A stretch of DNA of 64,000 nucleotides, from positions 2,294,001 through 2,358,000 of the forward strand of contig NZ_CP067113.1 in NCBI RefSeq assembly GCF_016615955.1. The letters are read 5' to 3'. This DNA comes from Luteimonas sp. MC1750. Lineage in GTDB: Bacteria > Pseudomonadota > Gammaproteobacteria > Xanthomonadales > Xanthomonadaceae. Of the stretch, positions 47,565 through 58,446 are shown in pieces. A program made the position numbers and the translations under genes. The notes beneath the pieces are model-generated. The model was not told the DNA's origin. It did not search any database and saw nothing but the letters and a program-made list of their open reading frames with translations. Positions within the stretch are counted from its first letter, which is position 1. Each line of letters begins with the position of its first letter.

Positions 47565-50500
47565 TGCGGACGCTCTTCAGCAGGTCGTTGACGTTGCGCA
47601 GCAGCTCGTTCTCCTGGTACGGCTTGCCGAGGTAGCGCTCGACGCCGATCTCGAACGCACGCTGGCGATGCTTCTCGCCGGTACGCGAGGTGATCATGAT
47701 GATCGGCACGTTGCGCAGGCGCGGGTCGGCCTTCATCGCCGTGGCCAGCTCGTAGCCGTCCATCCGCGGCATCTCGATGTCGAGCAGCATCAGGTCGGGC
47801 ACGCGCTCGACCATCCGCTCCAGCGCATCCAGGCCGTCCTTCGCGGTCGAAACCTCGTAGTTGTGGCGTTCGAGCACGCGACCGGTGACCTTGCGCATGG
47901 TGATCGAGTCGTCGACCACCATGACCAGCGGCACGCGGCGCTGTTCCGGCGTCTCCACCGGGGTCACGTCGCGCGGCAGGGCGACCTGCTGGCGGCGCAC
48001 CAGCGGGGCGACGTCGAGGATCACCACGACGCTGCCGTCGCCCATGATCGTGGCGCCGAAGATGCCCGGCACCGAGGCGACCTGCGGGCCGACCGGCTTG
48101 ACCACGATCTCGCGGTTGCCGGTGATCTGGTCCACCGCCACCGCCACGCGCAGCTCGCCGGAGCGGATCAGCAGCAGCGGCATCTGCAGGTGGCCTTCGG
48201 CGCGCGCCGCGGCATGCCCGACCAGGCCGCCGAGGTCGTGCACCGCGTAGTCCTCGCCGCCGTAGGCATAGGTCGCGCCTTCGCGCTCGAAGTCCTCGCG
48301 GGCGATGCGGCCGACGCCGCGGACCGATGCGATCGGCACCGCGAAGCTGGTCTCGCCGATCCTGACGAACACCGCCTGGGTCACCGCCAGCGTCTGCGGC
48401 AGGCGCATGGTGAAGGTGGTGCCCTTGCCGCGCTGGCTGGCGATGTCGAGCGCGCCGCCCAGCTGGCGGACTTCGCTGGCCACCACGTCCATGCCGACGC
48501 CGCGGCCCGACAGCCGGCTGACCTCGTCGGCGGTGGAGAAGCCCGGCTGGAAGATCAGGCTGTCGAGGTCGCTGTCGGCCAGGATCGCGTCTTCGCGCAG
48601 CAGTCCGCGCTCGATGCCCCGGCGACGGATCGCCTCGCGGTCCAGGCCGCTGCCGTCGTCCGCGACCTCGAGCACGACTTCCGAGCCTTCGCGGCGCACC
48701 GAGATGCGCACCGTGCCCTCGTCGGCCTTGCCGGCGTCGCGGCGCGATCCCGGCTTCTCCAGGCCGTGCGCAACCGCGTTGCGGAGCATGTGCTCCAGCG
48801 GCGCGGTCATGCGCTCCAGCACGTTGCGGTCGAGCTCGCCCTGCGCGCCGTCCAGCCTGAGCTGGGCGTGCTTGCCGGTTTCGGACGCCGCCTGGCGGAC
48901 CACGCGGCGCAGGCGCGGCACCAGCGAGTCGAACGGCACCATGCGCGTGCGCATGAGGCCTTCCTGCAGGTCCGAGCTGACCCGCGACTGCTGCAGCAGC
49001 AGGGTCTCGTACTGGCGGGTCAGGTCGTCGAGCGTGCCCTGCAGGCTCGACAGGTCGGCCGCGGACTCGGCCAGCGCGCGCGAAAGCTGCTGCAGGGTCG
49101 AGAAACGGTCGAGTTCGAGCGGGTCGAAGGTCGCGTCCGCGCTGTCCTGCTCGCGCTGGTAGCGCGCGATGATCTGCGCTTCGGTCTCGATGTCGAGGCG
49201 GCGGAGCTGGTCGCGCAGACGCATGTTGGTCTGCTCCATCTCGCCCATCGCGCCGCGGAACGCACCGAGCTGCTGCTCGAGTCGCGCGCGGTAGATGGCC
49301 ACCTCGCCGGCGTAGTTCACCAGGCGGTCGAGCAGGTCGGCGCGGATGCGCACCTGTTCCTGCGGCGCGCGGATGGTGATGTCGTCCTCGTCCGACTGCA
49401 GCGGATCGCTGATCGGCGCGGTCAGCGGCTTCAGCGCGACCGCCGGCGCCGGGACGCGCGGCGCGGGCGAGGCCAGCGCCTCGGCGGACAGCTCCTCGCC
49501 ACGGGCACGGGCGTCGAACGCGTCGATCAGGCCCTGCGAAGGATTGATCGCGCGGCCTTCGCCGACGCGGGTGACCATGGCGTGCAGCCGGTCGAAGCCG
49601 CGCTCGAGCAGGGGCACGTCGCTGCGCGACAGGTCGAAGCGCTGTTCGGACACCGCCTCGAGCAGCGACTCCATGGAGTGCCCGAGCTCGCCGATGGCGA
49701 ACACGCCGGCCATGCGCGCGCCACCCTTGAGGGTATGGAGGTCGCGCTGCAGGCCGACCAGGGACTCCCGGTCGTCCGCGGACTCGCGCAGCCTGGCGAG
49801 CAGGCCGTCGGAATGGTCCAGCAGGTCGCGGCCTTCCTCGACGAAAATGTCGACCAGCTCGGTATCCAGGCCGGTGAAATCGAAGCTGGCGTCGGGATCC
49901 TCGTCGGTCGGAATGGCGGCCAGCATCGCGGCGCTGGCCGCGGCGATCTCGCGATCGGCGTCCATGCGCTGGGCGGCCTGGCGCTCGGCTTCGGCGCGTT
50001 CCAGTTCCAGGCGTTCGGCCTCGATGCGCGCAGCCTCCGCGCGCTCGGCTTCGAGGCGTTCGGCCTCCAGGCGATCGGCTTCGGCCTGCTCGGCGGCGAG
50101 GCGTTCGGCCTCCAGGCGCTCGGCCTCGGCGCGTTCGGCGTCCAGGCGCTCCTGTTCGCGGCGCTCGGCGTCCAGGCGTTCGGCTTCGAGCCGCTCGGCT
50201 TCGACGCGTTCCGCCTCGAGTCGTTCGGCGTCGAGCCGCTCGAGCTCGAGGATCTGGGCTTCGAGCTCGGCCAGCTCGAGGCGTTCGGCTTCGAGGCGTT
50301 CGGCTTCGGCGCGCTCGGCGTCGAGACGCTCGGACTCGATGCGCTCGGCTTCAACCCGTTCCGCCTCGATGCGCGCCGCTTCGAGCTCGGCTTCGCGCGC
50401 TTCTTCGACCAGACGCGCGGCCGCGAGCTGCTGCGCCTCGAGCTCTGCTGCCTCGTCCATCGCCTCGGCCAGGCGTGCCGCCTCGGCGCGTTCGGCTTCG

Positions 50501-53500
50501 AGCGCCTCGGCTTCGCGGCGCACGCTTTCGAGACGCTCGGTTTCGAGACGCTCGGCTTCGATGCGTTCGGCTTCGAGAAGCTCCGCTTCAAGCCGTTCCG
50601 CTTCAAGCTGTTCTGCTTCGAGGCGTTCTGCTTCAATCCGCTCGGCTTCAAGCCGCTCTGCTTCAACGCGCTCGTTTTCGATGCGCTCAGCGTCGAGCCG
50701 CTCCGCTTCAATGCGTTCCGCTTCAACGCGTTCCGCTTCAAGTCGCTCCGCTTCAAGGCGCTCGGTCTCGACGCGCTCCCCCTCCAGGCGTTCCGCTTCA
50801 ACGAGCGTCGCAGCCCCGTCGCCCATCGCCGGCGCGGAGCCGAAGCCTGCGTACTCGCTCAGGTCGATGTCGACCAGCTCCGGGGTGGCGCCTTCGATGA
50901 TCGCGTCGTCCGGATCCCGCGCAGCCGCGGCAAGGGCCTCGAAATCCAGCGGCGCGGGTTCGGGCAGGTCGTCGCGCAGCGACAGCAGGCGCGCGGCCAG
51001 CGCGGCGGCGACCGGCACCTGCGGGCTCGTCGCCTGCAGGCCGACGATGGCGGCACGCGTGACCGCGGCCAGCTGGCCGATCGCGGCCACGCCCTCGCCC
51101 GACGCCGGCGTACCGGCGGCCAGGAGTCGACGGACGTAGCCTTCGGCCGGCGTCAGTGCCTGCGCGACCGTCGGCAGCTCGGTCATCGCGAACGCGCCGT
51201 TCATGGTGTGCAGCGCGCGCAGCAGTTCTTCCGACGCCCGCGCGTCGCCCGCACCGGCCCGATCGACCCACGCGTCAACGGTCACCAGGTGGCCGGTGAC
51301 CTCGGCATCGAGGATCTCGAGCAGCAGGGCGTCCACCGAGGCGGGCACCATGTCCAGCGATTCCGCCGCGTCGGCCGCAGGCTCGGCCTCAGTGGCCTCC
51401 ACCGGCACGGACGCGACGGGCTCGTCATGAGCGTCCACGGGCGGCACCGCGACCGGCGGCTCGACGACCGCAGGTTCCGCCGCGGCAACCGGCGCGACCG
51501 GCGCCGACGGCGTCGTCGCCTGGCCGGCACTGGCCTCTTCGGGCATGCCTTCGTCACCCGCCGCGATGCGGTCGGCCGAGCCCTGCATGCGCTCGAGGTC
51601 GGCCTGGACGGTGCCATCGCCGCGCAGGGCGGCCTGCAGCTGCGGCAGGGTGTAGAAGGCCTGGTCGACCATCGCGACCACCGCCGGGCTCGCCACGCGC
51701 GTGCCGTCCAGCACGCGGTTGAGCATGTTCTCGATCTTCCAGCTGAACTCGCCGAGCGTGCGTGCGCCGACCAGCCGGCCACTGCCCTTCAGCGTGTGAA
51801 AGACGCGGCGGATCGGGCGCAGGCGCTCCAGGTCCGCGGGCTGCGCGCGCCAGAGCGGCAGCAGCTGGTCGAGGTTGTCGATCTCTTCGGCGAACTCCTC
51901 GAGGAAGACCTCGCGGATGTCGTCGTCGATCTCGTCTCCGGTCGCCTCGAAGCCACCCTGGCCTGCGGCGGCTCCGGATGCCGGCGCCGGCGCGGGGGCC
52001 GGTCGGGCGTCGGCTGCAGCGTCGGCCGACGCCGCGCCGGACGCGGTCGCCTCGGCGGCACCGGCAGGGCCGCGATCGATGAGCGCCTCGATCGTGCGCT
52101 CGATGTCGGCGCTGCTCACGACCGCCGGAGCCTCGCCGGCGTCCGGCGACACCGCGTCGTGCGCCCGGCTTGCCGGCAGCGGCCAGTAGCCCAGGCTTTC
52201 CAGGCTGTGCCGGCTGACGTCCAGGATCTCGTCGCGGTTGAAGCGCCGCTCGCGCAGCGCCTCGAGGTAGTACTCCAGACTCGCCAGCGCGTCGGCGAAG
52301 GTGTCCAGCTGGCGGCCGTTGGGCACGCGCCGGCTGGCGATGAGTTCGTCCTCGATGTAGCGCCGGACGCCGGTCAGGTAGGCGGCCGGCTGCGGCAGCT
52401 CGAGCATCTGCAGCGCACCGGACACCTCGCCGAGCAGGCGCGGCACCTCGGCGAGCTCGGCATGGTCCCAGCCGGTCTCGATGAAGGCGACGAAGGCCTG
52501 TCGGGCATCGGCGAAATTCGCGATCGCCTCGCGCGCAAGCACGTCGAGCACCTTGTCGGCCTCGCCCGCGGCCAGGTCGCCCTGCTCGGGCGCGCCCTGG
52601 TCGCCGGCGCCGAGGCGCGCGACCTGGTCGTCCAGCGTGGCGTCGACGTACAGCAGCGCGCCGGCGACGTCGAGCAGCGCACCCTCGTCGGCCGCCCGCT
52701 GGCCGCCGACGATCTGCGCCATGGCGGTACGCTGCTGTTCCACCACGCCGCGCGCGACGCCGAGGCCGAGCATGCCCAGCGTATCGGCCACGCGCCCCAG
52801 CGCCTCGACCTGCGGCGCCAGGCGTGACAGGTCGGTTTCGGCGGTGCGCAGGTAGAGGTCGAGCGCGTCCTTGACCCGCAGCAGGTCTTCCTTGACGGCC
52901 GCGGCCACGGTGTCGAGCAGCGCGCGGTTGCGCCCGCTCATGCTGCCCTGGGCGTGGCTGATTTCGGAGTCGGTCGGGAGCTGCTGCTGCAGCTCGAAGG
53001 TCTCGTGCAGCGCACGCAGCGCGGCATGGTCGGTGGTCGCGTGGGCCGCGTGGTAGAGCAGCTGGCGGGTCGGCTCGAGCGCGGACTCCGCGCGCGGCAC
53101 GCCGAAGCCATCGTCCTCGAACAGCCGGCGCGATTCGCGCTCGACGCTGGCAAAGGCCTGGCGCAGCGCGGGCGTCGACGGCAGCGCGCCATCGGCCACG
53201 GCCTTGGCCACCGAAGCGGCGACCCACAGCATGCGCCGTGCCGGCTCCGCCTGGACATGTCCCAGCAGGTGTTCGAGTGCGGACGACAGCGCGTTCGGAT
53301 CCGCGACCGTTCCCGACTCGGGCCAATCGGCCATCGAAGCACGCAGGTCGGCCAGCAGCGGCTGGGCGCGTGCGTTGCGCACCGGCACCGGATCGTTGGC
53401 GACCACGGCCTGCGCCAGGTCGCCCGGCAGCGGACGCTGCAGGTCGGGCGCGAACAGCACGCTTTCCGACAGTCCCGGCTCGCCGCGCGCGGCGCGCAGG

Positions 53501-53877
53501 TCGTTGAGCAGGGGCAACAGGACGATCGGGATGTCCTTGTGGCCGCTCTGCAGGCGCTCCAGGTAGTCGGGCAGCAGCACCACGCCGCGCATCAGCATCG
53601 CGCAGGCGCTGTCGCGGTCGGCCACGGCGCCGTCCTGCAGCGCCTGGGCCAGGCGCTCCATTTCCTCGGCCACCATCGCCGGCGCGTACAGCTCGACCAT
53701 GCGCAGCGTGCCCTGCACCTGGTGCAGGTAGCCCGCGCAAAAGCGCATGCGGCTGGTGTCGGTCGGGTCGGCGGCGAAGTCCTCGATCTCGATCCGCGCC
53801 TGGCGCAGGGTCTCGTCGAGCTCCGGCTTGACCCAGCCGAGCGTGGTGTAGTCGATCGCGTCGCGCAGGGCGGTCAT
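47557..53877 (-). CDS. chpA: ChpA/PilL hybrid chemosensory histidine kinase
   Basis: A 2106-residue CheA-type kinase of the type IV pilus chemosensory system. HPt-like domains are visible at His52 ([13 protein letters not shown]), His694 ([12 protein letters not shown]), His890 ([12 protein letters not shown]) and His1381 ([12 protein letters not shown]). A 274-residue Glu/Arg/Leu/Ala repeat (1027-1300) precedes the last one. There follow a dimerisation domain, the HATPase with N box [17 protein letters not shown] (from 1696) and ADDGSGLD, a CheW-like domain, and a C-terminal receiver with Asp2033 in [13 protein letters not shown]. It should phosphorylate PilG and PilH to control twitching. 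The ATG at 53877 is 10 bp after pilJ; no pilK lies between. Confidence 0.94.
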   Translation of the reverse strand: MTALRDAIDYTTLGWVKPELDETLRQARIEIEDFAADPTDTSRMRFCAGYLHQVQGTLRMVELYAPAMVAEEMERLAQALQDGAVADRDSACAMLMRGVVLLPDYLERLQSGHKDIPIVLLPLLNDLRAARGEPGLSESVLFAPDLQRPLPGDLAQAVVANDPVPVRNARAQPLLADLRASMADWPESGTVADPNALSSALEHLLGHVQAEPARRMLWVAASVAKAVADGALPSTPALRQAFASVERESRRLFEDDGFGVPRAESALEPTRQLLYHAAHATTDHAALRALHETFELQQQLPTDSEISHAQGSMSGRNRALLDTVAAAVKEDLLRVKDALDLYLRTAETDLSRLAPQVEALGRVADTLGMLGLGVARGVVEQQRTAMAQIVGGQRAADEGALLDVAGALLYVDATLDDQVARLGAGDQGAPEQGDLAAGEADKVLDVLAREAIANFADARQAFVAFIETGWDHAELAEVPRLLGEVSGALQMLELPQPAAYLTGVRRYIEDELIASRRVPNGRQLDTFADALASLEYYLEALRERRFNRDEILDVSRHSLESLGYWPLPASRAHDAVSPDAGEAPAVVSSADIERTIEALIDRGPAGAAEATASGAASADAAADARPAPAPAPASGAAAGQGGFEATGDEIDDDIREVFLEEFAEEIDNLDQLLPLWRAQPADLERLRPIRRVFHTLKGSGRLVGARTLGEFSWKIENMLNRVLDGTRVASPAVVAMVDQAFYTLPQLQAALRGDGTVQADLERMQGSADRIAAGDEGMPEEASAGQATTPSAPVAPVAAAEPAVVEPPVAVPPVDAHDEPVASVPVEATEAEPAADAAESLDMVPASVDALLLEILDAEVTGHLVTVDAWVDRAGAGDARASEELLRALHTMNGAFAMTELPTVAQALTPAEGYVRRLLAAGTPASGEGVAAIGQLAAVTRAAIVGLQATSPQVPVAAALAARLLSLRDDLPEPAPLDFEALAAAARDPDDAIIEGATPELVDIDLSEYAGFGSAPAMGDGAATLVEAERLEGERVETERLEAERLEAERVEAERIEAERLDAERIENERVEAERLEAERIEAERLEAEQLEAERLEAELLEAERIEAERLETERLESVRREAEALEAERAEAARLAEAMDEAAELEAQQLAAARLVEEAREAELEAARIEAERVEAERIESERLDAERAEAERLEAERLELAELEAQILELERLDAERLEAERVEAERLEAERLDAERREQERLDAERAEAERLEAERLAAEQAEADRLEAERLEAERAEAARIEAERLELERAEAERQAAQRMDADREIAAASAAMLAAIPTDEDPDASFDFTGLDTELVDIFVEEGRDLLDHSDGLLARLRESADDRESLVGLQRDLHTLKGGARMAGVFAIGELGHSMESLLEAVSEQRFDLSRSDVPLLERGFDRLHAMVTRVGEGRAINPSQGLIDAFDARARGEELSAEALASPAPRVPAPAVALKPLTAPISDPLQSDEDDITIRAPQEQVRIRADLLDRLVNYAGEVAIYRARLEQQLGAFRGAMGEMEQTNMRLRDQLRRLDIETEAQIIARYQREQDSADATFDPLELDRFSTLQQLSRALAESAADLSSLQGTLDDLTRQYETLLLQQSRVSSDLQEGLMRTRMVPFDSLVPRLRRVVRQAASETGKHAQLRLDGAQGELDRNVLERMTAPLEHMLRNAVAHGLEKPGSRRDAGKADEGTVRISVRREGSEVVLEVADDGSGLDREAIRRRGIERGLLREDAILADSDLDSLIFQPGFSTADEVSRLSGRGVGMDVVASEVRQLGGALDIASQRGKGTTFTMRLPQTLAVTQAVFVRIGETSFAVPIASVRGVGRIAREDFEREGATYAYGGEDYAVHDLGGLVGHAAARAEGHLQMPLLLIRSGELRVAVAVDQITGNREIVVKPVGPQVASVPGIFGATIMGDGSVVVILDVAPLVRRQQVALPRDVTPVETPEQRRVPLVMVVDDSITMRKVTGRVLERHNYEVSTAKDGLDALERMVERVPDLMLLDIEMPRMDGYELATAMKADPRLRNVPIIMITSRTGEKHRQRAFEIGVERYLGKPYQENELLRNVNDLLKSVRNG
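49978..50799 (-). repeat. Degenerate 15-bp repeats encoding an E-A-E-R-L helix in ChpA
   Basis: About 820 bases inside chpA consist of near-repeats of GAAGCGGAACGCCTC-type units encoding the pentad E-A-E-R-(L/V/I). The array is most regular at 50530-50799 and 49978-50330, with a degenerate stretch at about 50360-50520. The frame is preserved throughout. The encoded segment should form a long single alpha-helix or coiled coil linking the N-terminal phosphotransfer domains to the kinase core. Confidence 0.85.
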
Positions 53878-53887
53878 CGGACTGGAA

Positions 53888-55909
53888 TCAGGCCGGCAGC
53901 TTGAAGTCGGCAACCGAGCGGCGGAGGTCCGCCGCCAGCTGCGCGAGGTTTCCGATCGAGGCCGCCGTCTGGTTGGCACCCTGCGAGGTCTGCGCGGTGA
54001 TCGACTGGATCGTGTTCATCGTCTCGGTGATGTTCGAGGCCGCGGCGGACTGCTGCTGCGAAGCGCTCGAGATGCCTTCGATGAGCGCCGCCAGGCTGGT
54101 CGAGACGTTTTCGATCTCGCCCAGCGCGGTACCGGCGTCCTCGGCCAGGCGCGCACCGGCGACCACCTCGGAAGTCGTCTGCTCCATCGAGCTGACGGCC
54201 TCGTTGGTGTCGGCCTGGATGGTCTCGACCAGGGTCTCGATGCGCTTGGTGGCGTTCGAGGCGCGTTCCGCGAGTCGCTGCACTTCGTCGGCCACCACCG
54301 CGAAGCCGCGGCCCGCCTCACCGGCCGACGCCGCCTGGATCGCCGCGTTCAGCGCCAGGATGTTGGTCTGCTCCGAGATGTCGTTGATCAGTTCGACGAT
54401 CGAGCCGATTTCCTGCGAGCTTTCACCCAGCCGCTTGATGCGCTTGGAGGTCTCCTGGATCTGGCCGCGGATGGTGTCCATGCCGGCGATCGTCTCGCGC
54501 ACCACGCCCGCGCCCTTGGTCGCGATCTGCACCGAGCGCTGCGCCACGTCCGCGGACTCGGCGGAGTTGCGCGACACCTGGTTGATGGACTGCGCCATCT
54601 CGTTGATGCGGTCCGACGCGGAGCTGATCTCCTGCGCCTGGTGCTCGGCGGCCTCGGCCAGGTGCATGGCGGTGGCCTGCGTTTCCTGCGCGCTGGACGC
54701 CACCTGCACCGAGGTGTCGTTGATCGTCTGCACCAGGCTGCGCAGCTGCTCGACGGCGAAGTTGATCGAGTCGGCGATGGCGCCGGTCATGTCCTCGGTC
54801 ACCGTGGCCTTCACCGTGAGGTCGCCTTCCGCGAGCGAGCCCATTTCGTCCAGCAGGCGCATGATCGCCTCCTGGTTGCGGTTGTTGAGCTCCATCGTGG
54901 TCTCGTAGCGGACCCGCTGGTCGCGGCTCAGTTCGCGCAGCAGTCCGACGATGGCCAAGAGCGCCAGCGCGCCGAACACGATCGAGATCCAGATGTTGCC
55001 GAGGATCGACGTGTCGTTGAGCGAGCCGAAGGTGGTCAGCGACTGGAACAGCGACTCGCTGTCCGACAGCAGCTTGTTGGAACCGGTGGCCAGCGAGGCG
55101 GCCGCGGTCTGCGCGCCGAAGAGGTTCTGCGAGCTGGCCAGGATCGCGTCCAGGTCCTTCTTCATCTCCTCCCACTGCGTGGTCGCCTGGGCCAGCGCGG
55201 CCAGCGCGCCGGCGTTCGCCAGCGGCTGCACGTTCATGGCCTCGTCGCCCGAACGCAGGCCGGTCAGCACCTGCTCGAAGACGCCCGCGTCGCGCGCCAG
55301 CGCGTCACCGGCCACCGATGCCGCGGCACCGCCCGCCTGGATCTCGGTCACGCGACGGGCCATGGTCGAGGCCAGCACCACCTCGCGCAGCGCGATGTAG
55401 ATCTGCGACGACGGCGAACCGCTGGCCGACATCGCGCGCACCACTTCGTCGAGCTGCGCCTGCAGCTGCGGAACCGCCTGGGTGAAGCGCTGGGCGTTGC
55501 CGGCGAAGGCCACGACCGCGCCTTCGGACGCGATCACCTGCTCGGCGCTTGCCGACAGCGGCTCCCAGGTCGCGGCCACGGTGCGGATCTCGCCGGCGAC
55601 GTCGGGCGTGCCGCCGAAGTTGGCGACCAGCTGCTGGATGTCGCTGTCGACCGCCGCCTTGGTGGCCTTGAACGCCGCGTAGGATTCGGCGCTGCCGTCC
55701 ACCGCTTCCCGGCCCTGGTTGGCCAGGCGCTGCGAGTTCACCTGCAGGCTCGAGGCCGCGGTGCTGGCACCGCCCAGGCGCGAGGCCTTGGTCATCGCGT
55801 AGATCGTGTTGCCGGCGAAGATCGCGAGCGAGGCGATCAGCAGCCAGATCCAGACCCTGGCGCCGATGGTCCGACCCTTGCCGGTCTCGTTGTCGATGAC
55901 GTTGCTCAT
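53888..55909 (-). CDS. pilJ: PilJ methyl-accepting receptor for twitching motility
   Basis: A 673-residue MCP-like receptor. TM1 lies at residues about 18-38 and TM2 at about 305-325, enclosing a helical periplasmic domain of two PilJ-type modules. A HAMP region follows ([29 protein letters not shown]). The signalling domain has the hairpin tip [39 protein letters not shown]. It senses pilus retraction or pilin in Pseudomonas and feeds ChpA. The length is normal (P. aeruginosa 682). In the usual order pilK would come next, but chpA follows after 10 bp. Confidence 0.96.
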   Translation of the reverse strand: MSNVIDNETGKGRTIGARVWIWLLIASLAIFAGNTIYAMTKASRLGGASTAASSLQVNSQRLANQGREAVDGSAESYAAFKATKAAVDSDIQQLVANFGGTPDVAGEIRTVAATWEPLSASAEQVIASEGAVVAFAGNAQRFTQAVPQLQAQLDEVVRAMSASGSPSSQIYIALREVVLASTMARRVTEIQAGGAAASVAGDALARDAGVFEQVLTGLRSGDEAMNVQPLANAGALAALAQATTQWEEMKKDLDAILASSQNLFGAQTAAASLATGSNKLLSDSESLFQSLTTFGSLNDTSILGNIWISIVFGALALLAIVGLLRELSRDQRVRYETTMELNNRNQEAIMRLLDEMGSLAEGDLTVKATVTEDMTGAIADSINFAVEQLRSLVQTINDTSVQVASSAQETQATAMHLAEAAEHQAQEISSASDRINEMAQSINQVSRNSAESADVAQRSVQIATKGAGVVRETIAGMDTIRGQIQETSKRIKRLGESSQEIGSIVELINDISEQTNILALNAAIQAASAGEAGRGFAVVADEVQRLAERASNATKRIETLVETIQADTNEAVSSMEQTTSEVVAGARLAEDAGTALGEIENVSTSLAALIEGISSASQQQSAAASNITETMNTIQSITAQTSQGANQTAASIGNLAQLAADLRRSVADFKLPA

Positions 55910-55938
55910 GGATTACCTCTGGCCTGTCGGATGCGGCG

Positions 55939-56496
55939 TCAGGCCGCTGCTTGTCTGAATTCGGGAGTGCGCGACAGCCGGTCCAGGCTGAAGACGCCCC
56001 ATGCGTGGCCGCCCACCTTGTAGGCGCGATCGATGAAGCCGGAATAGCGCCCCTCGGCGAGGGCCTCGTGCGACGACTGCTGTTCTTCCAGGAAGCTGCG
56101 CTGGCCGAACAGTTCGTCGATGGTCACCGCCACGTTGCCGCCGGGCTGGCGCACCACAAGCACGCGCTGGCCTTCGTGGATCACCGTGCGCTCGCCCTCG
56201 AGGAACAGGCGCAGGTCGACCACCGGCAGCAGGCTGCCGCGGATGTTGGCCACGCCGAGCATCCACGACTGCGCGCCGGGCACCGGCGTCAGCGGCGGCA
56301 GCGGCAGGATTTCCACCACCTCGTCGAAGCCGGAGGCCAGCAGGCGCGGGCCGACGCGGTAGCCGACGCCACGCCACAGGCCGGGCGCGTCGAGCTGCTC
56401 GGGCAGCCCGACGACGTGCGCCAGGCTGCGCCGCTCGAAGCCCGCGAGGACCTCGAAGGGGTCGCCCGCGCGGCGGCCGGTGTCGCGGCGGCCCAC
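55939..56496 (-). CDS. pilI: PilI CheW-like adaptor
   Basis: A 185-residue CheW-domain adaptor that couples PilJ to ChpA. WMLGVANIRGSLLPVVDLRLFLEGE is the CheW core motif. GYRVGPRLLASGFDEVVEILPLPPLTPVPGA precedes it. The start is a GTG at 56496, which overlaps no other codon and lies one base after the pilH stop. It is followed by pilJ after 29 bp. Confidence 0.93.
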   Translation of the reverse strand: MGRRDTGRRAGDPFEVLAGFERRSLAHVVGLPEQLDAPGLWRGVGYRVGPRLLASGFDEVVEILPLPPLTPVPGAQSWMLGVANIRGSLLPVVDLRLFLEGERTVIHEGQRVLVVRQPGGNVAVTIDELFGQRSFLEEQQSSHEALAEGRYSGFIDRAYKVGGHAWGVFSLDRLSRTPEFRQAAA

Positions 56497-56497
56497 T

Positions 56498-56863
56498 TCA
56501 GCCGCCCAGCAGCGCGTTGATGCGCTCGATGAGGTCGGCTTCGACCGGAGGCTTGACCACGTAGCCGCGCGCGCCTTGGCGCATGCCCCAGGCCTTGTCG
56601 GTCTCCATGCCCTTGGTGCTGACGATCAGCACCGGGATGGCGGTGGTGGCGGAGTCGCGCGACAACGCGCGGGTCGCCTGGAAGCCGTTCATGCCGGGCA
56701 GCACGACGTCCATCAGGACCAGGTCGGGCAGCTCGGCACGCGCCGCCTCGATGCCGTCCTCGGCGTTGGTGCGCGCGATCACCTGGTGCCCGTTGCGCTC
56801 GAGGAGCTGGGTCAACACCGCGGTGTCGGTCGGCGAATCCTCGATCAGCAGGATCTTTGCCAT
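56498..56863 (-). CDS. pilH: PilH single-domain response regulator
   Basis: A 121-residue CheY-like receiver: ILLIEDS acidic pocket, phosphoacceptor Asp52 in LVLMDVVLPGMNG, Thr/Ser in LIVSTKG, and Lys in GYVVKPP. In Pseudomonas PilH acts as a phosphate sink and affects PilT-driven retraction. It is 19 bp after pilG. Confidence 0.95.
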   Translation of the reverse strand: MAKILLIEDSPTDTAVLTQLLERNGHQVIARTNAEDGIEAARAELPDLVLMDVVLPGMNGFQATRALSRDSATTAIPVLIVSTKGMETDKAWGMRQGARGYVVKPPVEADLIERINALLGG

Positions 56864-56882
56864 GGTGTCCCTGTCCCCCCGG

Positions 56883-57284
56883 TCAGGTGTTGACGTGCGT
56901 TCGGATCGCGTCGAGGAGTTCCTCGCGCGTGAAAGGTTTGGTGACGTACTGCTCGGAGCCGACGATGCGGCCGCGCGCCTTGTCGAACAGGCCGTCCTTG
57001 GAGGACAGCATGATCACCGGCGTGTGCTTGAACAGCTGGTTGTTCTTGATCAGCGCGCAGGTCTGGTAGCCATCCAGGCGCGGCATCATGATGTCGACGA
57101 AAATGATCTGCGGCCGCTGGTCGGCGATCTTGGCAAGCGCCTCGAACCCGTCCGTCGCGGTCACAACCTCGGCGCCCTCGCGACGCAGCAGCGTCTCCGC
57201 CGTCCGGCGGATCGTCTTCGAGTCGTCGATCACCATCACGCGCAGGCCTTCCAGGCTGCCAGCGCGGCTTTGGTCCTGCGTCAT
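56883..57284 (-). CDS. pilG: PilG single-domain response regulator
   Basis: A 133-residue CheY-like receiver: VMVIDDSKTIRRTAETLL, phosphoacceptor Asp64 in IIFVDIMMPRLDGYQTCALIK, IMLSSKDGLFDKARG and YVTKPFTREELL. PilG promotes pilus extension and cAMP signalling when phosphorylated by ChpA. It is the first gene of the reverse pil/chp cluster; a good GGGGAG ribosome binding site precedes the ATG at 57284, so the longer in-frame start at 57323 is less likely. Confidence 0.96.
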   Translation of the reverse strand: MTQDQSRAGSLEGLRVMVIDDSKTIRRTAETLLRREGAEVVTATDGFEALAKIADQRPQIIFVDIMMPRLDGYQTCALIKNNQLFKHTPVIMLSSKDGLFDKARGRIVGSEQYVTKPFTREELLDAIRTHVNT

Positions 57285-57461
57285 CGTGTCTCCCCGTGCA
57301 TGGCGCCTGCACTGCGGCCCCATTGCGAGCGTCTATCTTGCAGTCCGCCGCACCGGTGTCAAGCGCGCCGTGCGGCATTTCGCGCATGCAAACGCGCGTC
57401 CGGCGCATGGCTCCCCGCGACAGCTGATAACATTTGTCACTAACTGCCGTGGAAGGCCCGT
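57285..57461. other. Divergent promoter region pilG / gshB
   Basis: This 177-base gap is AT-richer than its surroundings. On the plus strand TGATAACATTTGTCACTAACTG (57425-57446 region) holds a -10-like TAACAT at 57428-57433 for gshB. On the minus strand AAGATAGAC near 57331-57340 may be the -10 region for pilG. No clear -35 or regulator site was recognised. Confidence 0.4.
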
Positions 57462-58421
57462 ATGCCGCTTGATGTCGTCGTCGTGATGGATCCGATCGGG
57501 TCGATCAAGGTCGCGAAGGACTCCACCTTCGCCATGCTCCTCGAGGCGCAGCGCCGCGGCCATCGCCTGCACTACGTCGTGCCCGGAGGCCTGTCGATGG
57601 ACCAGGGCCGCGCCCGCGCGCTCGCGGCCCCGCTCTCGGTCCGCGACGACGCCCGCGACTGGTTCGAACTGGGAGCTGCGTCACATCGCGAGTTCCAGGC
57701 CGGCGACGTCGTGCTGATGCGCACCGACCCACCGGTCGATGCCGACTACGTGCACGACACCCAGATCCTGGACATCGCGCGGATGGCCGGTGCCAACGTG
57801 GTCAACGACCCGCGCGGCCTGCGCGACCTCAACGAGAAGCTGGCCGCGCTGCTGTTCCCGCAGTGCTGCCCGCCGACCCTGGTCAGCCGCGAGGCCGCGG
57901 CGCTCAAGGCCTTCGTGGCCGAACACGGACAGGCGGTGCTGAAGCCGCTCGACGGCATGGGTGGTCGCTCGATCTTCCGCGCCACCACCGGCGAATCCAA
58001 CCTCAACGTGATCCTCGAGACGCTCACCGACGGCGGCCGCCACCTGGCCATGGCGCAGCGCTACCTGCCCGAGATCAGCGAAGGCGACAAGCGCATCCTG
58101 CTGATCGACGGCGTGCCGGTGGACTACTGCCTGGCGCGGATCCCGCAGGGCGACGAGTTCCGCGGCAACCTCGCCGCCGGTGGCCGCGGCGAAGGCCGCC
58201 CGCTGAGCGAACGCGACCGCTGGATCGCGGCGCAGGTCGGACCGGAGATGGTCAGGCGCGGCATGCGCTTCGTCGGCCTGGACGTGATCGGCGACTGGCT
58301 CACCGAGGTCAACGTCACCAGTCCGACCTGCATCCGCGAACTCGACGCGGAGTTCGGGCTCAACATCGCCGGGCTGCTGTTCGATGCGATCGAGCGCGGG
58401 GCGCCGGGCGTCCAGGCATGA
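57462..58421 (+). CDS. gshB: Glutathione synthetase
   Basis: A 319-residue ATP-grasp enzyme joining gamma-glutamylcysteine and glycine. VVMDPIGSIKVAKDSTFAMLLEAQRRGH is the N-terminal substrate domain signature. RTDPPVDADYVHDTQ and NDPRGLRDLNEKL follow. LKPLDGMGGRSIF is the ATP-binding loop. GDKRILLIDG, FRGNLAAGGRGE and GLDVIGDWLTEVNVTSPTCIRE complete the active site. The length is as in E. coli (316). It is divergent from pilG and followed by a TonB-like gene after 25 bp. Confidence 0.97.
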   Translation: MPLDVVVVMDPIGSIKVAKDSTFAMLLEAQRRGHRLHYVVPGGLSMDQGRARALAAPLSVRDDARDWFELGAASHREFQAGDVVLMRTDPPVDADYVHDTQILDIARMAGANVVNDPRGLRDLNEKLAALLFPQCCPPTLVSREAAALKAFVAEHGQAVLKPLDGMGGRSIFRATTGESNLNVILETLTDGGRHLAMAQRYLPEISEGDKRILLIDGVPVDYCLARIPQGDEFRGNLAAGGRGEGRPLSERDRWIAAQVGPEMVRRGMRFVGLDVIGDWLTEVNVTSPTCIRELDAEFGLNIAGLLFDAIERGAPGVQA

Positions 58422-58446
58422 CCGCGGCGCGGGATCCCGGGCGGAC

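Noticed and set aside
47437..52827. A 1796-codon open frame on the plus strand running antisense to chpA.
   Set aside because: It is a by-product of high GC and the repetitive E-A-E-R-L coding on the other strand. chpA on the minus strand has coherent HPt, kinase, CheW and receiver domains, whereas the antisense frame gives low-complexity sequence with no recognisable domain.
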